From IMG/VR virus record IMGVR_UViG_3300037088_001149, positions 1 through 30,099 of that record: a stretch of DNA of 30,099 nt. One strand, written 5' to 3'. The notes beneath the pieces were generated by a model. It searched no databases, was not told the DNA's origin, and was given only the letters and a program-made list of their open reading frames with translations. Made by a program: the position numbers and the translations under genes. The DNA comes from a virus. Position 1 is the stretch's first letter. Each line of letters starts with the position of its first letter. Shown piece by piece: positions 11,733 through 16,742 of the stretch.

Positions 11733-11746
11733 CCAGTCTCCCCACG

Positions 11747-11799
11747 ACGGTGCAGCCACACCGTTACCCCGGCACGCAGACCCGCCAAGGTTTGCGTGC
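11747..11799 (+). promoter_or_regulatory. Two leader hairpins upstream of metallophosphoesterase
   Basis: ACGGTG/CACCGT (11747-11752 with 11759-11764) and GCACGCA/TGCGTGC (11772-11778 with 11793-11799) form two perfect stems in the 92-nt gap. No T-run follows either, so they are more likely RNA stability or translation elements than terminators. Confidence 0.45.
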
Positions 11800-11824
11800 A
11801 GACATCTATAAGAAGAGAGGTCGC

Positions 11825-12937
11825 ATGCAAGTAACGTTCAAACGTAACTCTGGAACGGTTATTGACGGACTGTCCGTCAATACACGCAGACCGCAGGCTA
11901 TTACCCGTCCGATGGACCGCTCCGAAGATCTGCACTGCCCCGAGGAGTTGCGACCGCTCTCTTCCAGCACCCTGGCTAGCGATAGCCAGGACCGCGACTT
12001 TGTGGAACGCAACAACCTGTTCCACCCCGCCATGATGGCGCCAGGCTTCTCCCCGGCAGGCGACTGCGACGAGGCCTTTGAAGTTTTCCGCGAATGGATC
12101 GGCTGGACCGGCGACCCCATCGTGCGTCTTGCCCTACCCGCCGGGGAAACCCGCAAGACCGTGATCATCAACGATCTGCATGTGCCCGATCATGACGAGG
12201 ATTCGATCCGTCAACTGATCGCCAACGAGGCCGCCGATACCGACGAGCTGGTGATCGCCGGCGACTTCGCCACCATGTTCGCCTGGTCGCGTTTCCCCAA
12301 GTTCGCCCAGAGCCACACCGCCAAAGAGGAGATCATCACCGCGGTGAAGGTGCTGCGCCTGCTGAGCGAGGCCTTCCCTTCGATCAAACTGTTCGGCGGC
12401 AACCACGACGCGCGCTTCCTCAAATGGCTGGTGCTCGACAAGGGCATGACGCCGGAGATGCTGTCCGCTCTGGATTACATGAACCCCGGCTTTGCCTCCC
12501 CGTTGGCATTCATGGCTAAGGGCCTGCCCAATGTGGAGATCCTCAAACCCGTGCAGTGCGAGAACGCGGAGTTCAGCTTCTTCTACCAGTTCGGCGACTT
12601 CGTAGCCGGCCACGCCGAGATCTATTCGAAGATCGCCAACCGCGCTTCCACGAACTTCAACCACTGGCTCAAGTCCTTTGCCGAACCCATGGGTCTGGTG
12701 AAGGGTTACCGCTGCGTCGGCCAGGCGCACACCCATCAGGCGGGCACGGTATTCGGGGATTACGGCACCTGGTGCTTTGAAATGGGCTGCCTGTGCAACC
12801 TCGAGTCCTATGTTGGCAACGCCAGGATCATCACGCCGCGACCCTGGTGCAAAGGCTACACCCGCGTGATCCAGGACGCGGTCACGGGGCGCACGGACAT
12901 CAACCTGTCGCGCTTTGTGCACACCGGAAAGTTCTAA
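11825..12937 (+). CDS. Calcineurin-like metallophosphoesterase (370 aa)
   Basis: All metal-binding blocks are present in order: D117-x-H119 (INDLHVPDHD), GD at about 145-146 (IAGDFATMF), G-N193-H194-D195 (GGNHDARF), G-H263 (VAGHAEI) and A-H302-T-H304 (GQAHTHQ). This defines an active binuclear phosphoesterase. The substrate (phosphoester, nucleotide or nucleic acid) cannot be told. The N-terminal ~100 residues are a polar extension without a recognised fold. I chose ATG 11825 because AGAGAGG lies 4 nt upstream; a GTG at 11750 would add 25 residues over the leader hairpins. A 23-bp perfect palindrome lies inside codons 12-20. DNA-repair or nucleotide-processing functions are typical of phage members. 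Confidence 0.9.
   Translation: MQVTFKRNSGTVIDGLSVNTRRPQAITRPMDRSEDLHCPEELRPLSSSTLASDSQDRDFVERNNLFHPAMMAPGFSPAGDCDEAFEVFREWIGWTGDPIVRLALPAGETRKTVIINDLHVPDHDEDSIRQLIANEAADTDELVIAGDFATMFAWSRFPKFAQSHTAKEEIITAVKVLRLLSEAFPSIKLFGGNHDARFLKWLVLDKGMTPEMLSALDYMNPGFASPLAFMAKGLPNVEILKPVQCENAEFSFFYQFGDFVAGHAEIYSKIANRASTNFNHWLKSFAEPMGLVKGYRCVGQAHTHQAGTVFGDYGTWCFEMGCLCNLESYVGNARIITPRPWCKGYTRVIQDAVTGRTDINLSRFVHTGKF
11860..11882. promoter_or_regulatory. Perfect 23-bp palindrome containing TGACGGAC
   Basis: An 11-base left half (11860-11870) and its exact inverse (11872-11882) surround a central T. The half-site TTGACGGAC shares GACGGAC with the 14-mers at 9070, 19462 and 29688. It lies within the first codons of the metallophosphoesterase, so the encoded residues (TVIDGLSVNT) may be incidental. 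A symmetric operator inside the coding region is the simplest reading. Confidence 0.6.
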
Positions 12938-12956
12938 ACGACCCCAGAGGCCTATT

Positions 12957-13116
12957 ATGAAAAGACAAATCGTACTGCTCGCACTGCTTCGTGGTCAACG
13001 AGCCCAACCTGGCTGGTATCAAGGGCGTGATCCGCGTCACGATGCCTGTTAAGGCCCTATCAGGCTTCGTCCTGCGCTTCAACAAGGACATGCAGTTCAT
13101 TCCGGTCCTGCCGTAA
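12957..13116 (+). CDS. Small CxxC protein (~52 aa) with 1-nt frameshift near its start
   Basis: AGAGG lies 6 nt before ATG 12957, but that frame (MKRQIVLLALLRG...) stops after 31 codons with an unlikely composition. Removing one A from the AAAA at 12960-12963 gives MKDKSYCSHCFVVNEPNL... running to TAA 13114-13116, with a zinc-knuckle-like C-x2-C and good beta/alpha pattern (GVIRVTMPVKALSGFVLRFN). The second frame has no start codon of its own until an internal GTG. The likely explanation is a homopolymer length error or a recent frameshift mutation. Programmed +1 slippage on ATG-AAA-A is less likely. Confidence 0.5.
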
Positions 13117-13123
13117 AGGCGTC

Positions 13124-13324
13124 ATGCCCAACTTGCTCATCTCCGTGAATGCAGAACCCGCCATGGATGGATCGCCGCTGATCGCGGTCCTCCTGGCGGA
13201 TCCTTTTGTGATAGAGGACGAAGAGGGTGTGCTGGTGCCCGGTCTGACCGTTTCCCCGGCGACAGCGCGCGCCCTGGCGCAGATCTTCCTGGATATTGCC
13301 GACGAGGCGGAGATGCGCTGTTGA
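13124..13324 (+). CDS. Hypothetical 66-aa protein
   Basis: It starts 7 nt after the preceding stop, with AAAGG 4 nt before the ATG. The sequence alternates strands (NLLISVNAEPAMDGSPLIAV) with an acidic turn (FVIEDEEGV) and ends in a helix (SPATARALAQIFLDIADEAE), a compact alpha/beta arrangement. There are no membrane or metal motifs. No family is recognised. The late-type motif at 13326 follows directly. Confidence 0.6.
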   Translation: MPNLLISVNAEPAMDGSPLIAVLLADPFVIEDEEGVLVPGLTVSPATARALAQIFLDIADEAEMRC

Positions 13325-13325
13325 C

Positions 13326-13337
13326 CAATACTACCCA
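13326..13337 (+). promoter_or_regulatory. Late-type motif copy 4 (CAATACTACCCA)
   Basis: It begins 1 nt after the stop codon of the 66-aa gene and ends 6 nt before the ATG at 13344. Confidence 0.5.
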
Positions 13338-13343
13338 GTTGAT

Positions 13344-13496
13344 ATGGCCAAATCCAATCCACTCGCAGGCCCGCTGTTCCTCGGCCCCCTGATCCTCCGT
13401 CCGATCGGCAACACCGCGCCCCCGCCCGGTCTCAAGCTCAAGCCCTGGAAGTTCCCCAACGGCAAGAAGGTCACGCCGGTCCACAAGGGGAAGTAG
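13344..13496 (+). CDS. Small Pro/Lys-rich protein (50 aa)
   Basis: The ATG at 13344 follows the late-type motif; an ATG at 13296 in the same frame would overlap the previous gene and lacks support. The peptide MAKSNPLAGPLFLGPLILRP has a short hydrophobic Pro/Leu stretch, then a basic tail (LKPWKFPNGKKVTPVHKGK). It is not a clear membrane segment. A small virion or morphogenesis protein is possible because it precedes structural genes, but function is unknown. Confidence 0.5.
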   Translation: MAKSNPLAGPLFLGPLILRPIGNTAPPPGLKLKPWKFPNGKKVTPVHKGK

Positions 13497-13497
13497 G

Positions 13498-13686
13498 ATG
13501 TGGTCCGGCTTCCAATCCAACAAAGCACCACGGCCGACGCTTCCGCGTAGGCTCCCCTCCCTGGCGGAAAGCTCGGCGCGCGCCACCGCCGTGATGCGGT
13601 CCGGTGAGGGCACCAGTACTGCCACCAGCCTTCCCCGCAGAAAATCTTCCCGCCGCGGTTCGAGATCGATGTCCAAGTCCATTTGA
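13498..13686 (+). CDS. Small Arg/Ser-rich basic protein (62 aa)
   Basis: AGGGG lies 7 nt before the ATG, one base after the previous stop. The sequence (MWSGFQSNKAPRPTLPRRLP..., then SLPRRKSSRRGSRSMSKSI) is strongly basic and low in hydrophobic residues, as in a DNA-binding or disordered peptide. It could be a minor nucleic-acid-associated virion protein. The arginine-rich reading also resembles a chance frame in GC-rich DNA, so I hold it loosely. Confidence 0.4.
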   Translation: MWSGFQSNKAPRPTLPRRLPSLAESSARATAVMRSGEGTSTATSLPRRKSSRRGSRSMSKSI

Positions 13687-13689
13687 CTC

Positions 13690-13701
13690 CTATACTACCC
13701 A
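13690..13701 (+). promoter_or_regulatory. Late-type motif copy 5 (CTATACTACCCA)
   Basis: A perfect consensus copy. It lies 3 nt after the stop of the 62-aa gene and 17 nt before the ATG at 13719, ahead of the glycine-rich trio and the fibres. Confidence 0.55.
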
Positions 13702-13718
13702 GCGTATGAGGCACAGAC

Positions 13719-14264
13719 ATGGCTGGTTTCGTGAAGATGGCGGGCAACATTGCAAAGAATGCCATGGGTGGCATGCTCAAGGGCACGGAAGCCGCGATGG
13801 TTCTCGAAAAGTCGGCGGCTACTGCGCTGGCCGGTGGCGAGAAGCTCGGCGCCTGGGGAACCGCCAAGGTCCTGGGCAGGCAGGCGGGTAAGGACATTCT
13901 GCGCGGCGGCCTGACGAGCGACGGCGTCAACGCAGTGCGCGGAGCCTACTCGGACGCCTACAAGGCGAACGGCGGCAGCTTCTTCAAGAGCTTGTGGGCC
14001 GGCGCCAAAGAGATTGGTCCGGAAACGTTTCAGAAGGGCTACGGCGCGCGTCTGGGAGTCGGCGCGGGAGTCGGCGCTGTCGCCGGCGGGGCGAAGTCCT
14101 ACTACGAAGGCGACGGCCCTGGCGGCTACGCCAAGAATATGATCGGTGGCGCCGCGGTAGGCGCAGCCGCCGGGCATGGGTACTCGATGTTCAAGACCCC
14201 GCGCACGATGGCCAGTAATCTTCGGATGTCGACCTTCAAAGACGCCTGGGGTGCGCGCGGTTAA
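13719..14264 (+). CDS. Gly/Ala-rich membrane-active protein 1 (181 aa)
   Basis: GAGG lies 8 nt before the ATG. The N-terminus is amphipathic helical (MAGFVKMAGNIAKNAMGGML). The C-terminal third holds glycine-zipper stretches (GARLGVGAGVGAVAGGAKSY, MIGGAAVGAAAGHGYSMF) that could insert in membranes. It is the first of three genes overlapping by 1-4 nt. Proteins of this composition occur as virion-internal or DNA-ejection components in tailed phages, which fits the position beside spike and fibre genes, but no named family is recognised. Confidence 0.7.
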   Translation: MAGFVKMAGNIAKNAMGGMLKGTEAAMVLEKSAATALAGGEKLGAWGTAKVLGRQAGKDILRGGLTSDGVNAVRGAYSDAYKANGGSFFKSLWAGAKEIGPETFQKGYGARLGVGAGVGAVAGGAKSYYEGDGPGGYAKNMIGGAAVGAAAGHGYSMFKTPRTMASNLRMSTFKDAWGARG

Positions 14265-15037
14265 TGATTCTGACCGACAAGATCTGGCTCGGAGCGGCCG
14301 CCGGCGCGGTCGGCATGGGGGCCTTTGGAGACAAGGACCGGCCCATCGGGGACAGGCTCGCACCGGGAGCCGCCCTGGGGATCGTCGCCGGGATCGGATC
14401 TTCGGCGATCTACTCGGCGGCCAAGAAGACCGGCCGGCTGGGCTTGCACGGCGGGACCTCATATTTCTCGTCGATGAGTTCGAAATACGCGGACCTGACT
14501 AAGGCCGTGAAGAATCCGTACACCGGTCTGACCAAGGCCGGGATGGGGCCTCTGGCGGCGACGTTCCACGCTTACGGAACGCGCGGCGTGTTCACCGGGC
14601 TGGGCGCCGTGATCGGCGCTTCGGTGGCCGGAGAAGACCACCGCATGCAGGGCGCCGCAATCGGTGGGGGCATCGGCATTGCGGCGCGCAGCCTGATCGG
14701 CGGCGCCCACGTGTACAAGGAATGGGGAACGATGCATTACCCCAAGTTCATGCCCAAGACGTTCATGGGCAAGACGCGCAATGCGGGACAGGCTGTGAGC
14801 CGTCCCGGCGGCAAGCTGGCCTTTATCGCCGGCCTGTCAGCGTTGGCCTTCGTAGCCGGCGCGACGCTGTCCAACCACGATCATGTGACCGAGGCTTCCT
14901 ATAACGCCGGGTCCGAAAGCGGCTATGACGCGTACGACCTTGGGTCGGCGCCGGATAGCGGAATTCAGGACCGGGTGAAGAACATCGGAGCGCACGGCGA
15001 TGTTGTGCTGGGCTCTCACGGAGCAAGACACGGATGA
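14264..15037 (+). CDS. Gly/Ala-rich membrane-active protein 2 (257 aa)
   Basis: It overlaps the previous stop by 1 nt (TAATG). Several glycine-zipper hydrophobic segments appear: IWLGAAAGAVGMGAFGD (about 7-23), APGAALGIVAGIGSSAIYSA (about 33-52), GLGAVIGASVAGED and GAAIGGGIGIAARSLIGGAH (about 110-146), and LAFIAGLSALAFVAGATLSN (about 186-205). A polar Tyr/Asp/His-rich tail follows. The layout repeats that of protein 1, and the two may be diverged copies or partners in one membrane-penetrating complex. It ends in an ATGA overlap with the next gene. Confidence 0.7.
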   Translation: MILTDKIWLGAAAGAVGMGAFGDKDRPIGDRLAPGAALGIVAGIGSSAIYSAAKKTGRLGLHGGTSYFSSMSSKYADLTKAVKNPYTGLTKAGMGPLAATFHAYGTRGVFTGLGAVIGASVAGEDHRMQGAAIGGGIGIAARSLIGGAHVYKEWGTMHYPKFMPKTFMGKTRNAGQAVSRPGGKLAFIAGLSALAFVAGATLSNHDHVTEASYNAGSESGYDAYDLGSAPDSGIQDRVKNIGAHGDVVLGSHGARHG

Positions 15038-15552
15038 TGCACGCTTTCGCAGGCTTCGTAGGCAACACCGCGCGCGCCATGGCGAACGACCCCTGGGCAG
15101 CTATGGGCGTTCTGGACGATCTACCCGGCATGCAGCAGAACGCCAAGGTGCTGATGCCCCTGGTGGCTTACTCGGCTGCCAAGCGGCAGCGCGGCGAGAA
15201 GCTCGCGGAACTGACCTCCGGTACGGTGGGCATCGCCACCTTCCCGTGGATGGCCAGCGCGGCCGGCGCGGCCTTGAAGTTGGTGCTGCCCACGGTGGGC
15301 GGCCCGATCGGCTTGCTGGTCGGCACCGTGCTGCTCACTACCGAGCCCAACGAGTGGCTGCGCAAGAGCGTGTTCCGTTCGATGCGGACCCTGCAGGGGT
15401 TCGACCGGCAGACCCGGCGCCTGGAGATGGGCGGAGATTCTGGCGATACCGAAACGTCGCGCGCCTGGCGCATGTCGGCGATTCGGGAGATGGGCTCGAC
15501 GCACCAGGCGGCGCGTTCGTACCTGGGGCGGGAAGCCGCGTTGATGCGGTAG
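15034..15552 (+). CDS. Gly/Ala-rich membrane-active protein 3 (172 aa)
   Basis: It starts in an ATGA overlap. A central hydrophobic hairpin-like region (TVGIATFPWMASAAGAALKL, VGGPIGLLVGTVLLTT, about 66-107) is followed by a basic helical tail (EWLRKSVFRSMRTLQGFDRQ, RAWRMSAIREMGS, ending SYLGREAALMR). With the two preceding genes it makes a coupled three-protein set. An ejection or internal-virion role is inferred from composition and position only. Confidence 0.7.
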   Translation: MMHAFAGFVGNTARAMANDPWAAMGVLDDLPGMQQNAKVLMPLVAYSAAKRQRGEKLAELTSGTVGIATFPWMASAAGAALKLVLPTVGGPIGLLVGTVLLTTEPNEWLRKSVFRSMRTLQGFDRQTRRLEMGGDSGDTETSRAWRMSAIREMGSTHQAARSYLGREAALMR

Positions 15553-15561
15553 GAGACTCGA

Positions 15562-16023
15562 ATGGCGAACGACAACGGATTTGACCAACTCGCAAGAGGC
15601 GCAGTGCTCGGGCTTCCTGCCTATCCCGATGGGTTCTTCCCTCCGGTACCGGACCCCGTGGTTGCCGCGGCCGGCCAGGATACCAGCGGGTTCCCGGTGC
15701 CGCCTCCGGCACACTTTCCCAACACGCACTGCATCTGGGGCATCAACATGTTCAAGCAGTTGCCCGATGTAGTGGAGCGCGGCTACGCCGCCAACTCCGA
15801 TTCGGGGATCTTTGAGATTACGCCCAGCGACACGGATCTGCTGCCCACCTACATCTCGCAGTTCTACATCGGCGGCACGGGCGACGTGAAGTTCGAGACA
15901 GAGGCAGGCGAGATCATCACCATGGTCGGCCTGGCTGAAGGCGTCATCTATCCCTTCACCCTTTCGATCGTGAAGATCTTCGCCACCGGCACCACGGCGC
16001 AGAACATCGTGGGGATCTTCTAA
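15562..16023 (+). CDS. Spike-base-like protein (RCAP_Rcc01079-type C-terminus)
   Basis: AGGAG lies 6 nt before the ATG. The N-terminal ~50 residues are Pro/Gly-rich. The C-terminal ~65 residues match the pattern I know from the spike base protein family named after Rhodobacter GTA RCAP_rcc01079: GDVKFETEAGEIITMVGL, then EGVIYPFTLSIVKIFATGTT and AQNIVGIF, where the ATGTTA-x-x-I-V-x-hydrophobic ending is characteristic. Such proteins attach spikes or fibres to the head or tail. The fibre genes just downstream support the call. It overlaps the next ATG by 1 nt. Confidence 0.7.
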   Translation: MANDNGFDQLARGAVLGLPAYPDGFFPPVPDPVVAAAGQDTSGFPVPPPAHFPNTHCIWGINMFKQLPDVVERGYAANSDSGIFEITPSDTDLLPTYISQFYIGGTGDVKFETEAGEIITMVGLAEGVIYPFTLSIVKIFATGTTAQNIVGIF

Positions 16024-16148
16024 TGCCGACCCTGTTCAATCGCATCAGAATTCTCAGCCGGTATCTGCCGGTGTTCTTCAAATTACTTCTTGAGGATGGA
16101 GGTGACATCCTGCTCGAAGATGGCACAGGCCACCTCATGCAGGAATAG
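16023..16148 (+). CDS. Small LEDG-motif protein (41 aa)
   Basis: TAATG overlap with the spike-base-like gene. After a basic hydrophobic start (MPTLFNRIRILSRYLPVFFK) it contains two similar turns, LLLEDGGD and ILLEDGTG. Short LEDG repeats of this kind are common in small proteins beside phage spike and fibre genes, where they look like beta-turn connectors. The stop is 2 nt before the next ATG. It is likely a minor structural or assembly peptide. Confidence 0.6.
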   Translation: MPTLFNRIRILSRYLPVFFKLLLEDGGDILLEDGTGHLMQE

Positions 16149-16150
16149 CA

Positions 16151-16717
16151 ATGGCCAATAAAAAGATCAGCGAACTTCCTCTGTCAGGACCAGTTCAACC
16201 GACTGACAACTTTGTGCTGGCGCGCGGCGGCAAGAACTACAAAGTCACCGCGGAGGAGATCGGCGCCGTAGCGGGCGGCGGAGTTATCGTACCCAGCCAG
16301 GGCTCGACCCAGGTGACCCGCCGGTTCCAGGTCTACTTCGGGGACATGGCGCTCTATGTGCGCGATGTGACCGCGCGCGTTCTGCTGCTCAACCTGCCGC
16401 CTCTGGCGAAGGTCATCGGCGTGACCATGCAAAACACCACTTCCTGGAGTGGCACCGGTATGGGCTCGCTGCTCTGCTCCATCGGTTCGGTGGAGAACGG
16501 CTGGTTTGTAGACGACTTTTACGCTTCGGGCTTTCAGCTTATTTCGCTGCCCGACCCGAAGAACTTCAGCGATTCGACGCAGTATCAGTCGCCCACGATG
16601 GATGGGCATGGTGTAACGGCGGTATTCAACGCCGATTCGATCTTTGGGGACGGACTTGGATCGTTCCTCAAGCAGGGCTCGGTCATCATCTGGGTCACGT
16701 ATCTCGTTTTGCCGTAG
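16151..16717 (+). CDS. Short fibre/spike protein with shared C-terminal module (188 aa)
   Basis: The N-terminus KKISELPLSGPVQPTDNFVL with ARGGKNYKVTAEEI is typical of phage fibre and spike attachment regions. Residues about 55-188 align by eye with the last ~140 residues of the 905-aa fibre: shared blocks include the LP..(A/S)K(V/I)(I/V)G(V/L)T strand, WSGTGMGSL versus FSGPGFGSI, DDFYASGFQLIS versus EAFYADSMDLMA, and the ending VIIWVTYLVLP versus VIIGYIVLP. The two fibres thus carry paralogous C-terminal, probably receptor-binding or capping, domains. An upstream Shine-Dalgarno (AGGAA) lies 5 nt before the ATG. Confidence 0.8.
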   Translation: MANKKISELPLSGPVQPTDNFVLARGGKNYKVTAEEIGAVAGGGVIVPSQGSTQVTRRFQVYFGDMALYVRDVTARVLLLNLPPLAKVIGVTMQNTTSWSGTGMGSLLCSIGSVENGWFVDDFYASGFQLISLPDPKNFSDSTQYQSPTMDGHGVTAVFNADSIFGDGLGSFLKQGSVIIWVTYLVLP

Positions 16718-16742
16718 ATCTTAGTTTCGAAAGGACAATTGC

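Noticed and set aside
13604-13891. ORF starting at the ATG right after late-type motif copy 5
   Set aside because: It is out of frame with the glycine-rich protein, His/Arg/Gly-rich and shadow-like. The ATG at 13719 has a GAGG at correct spacing.
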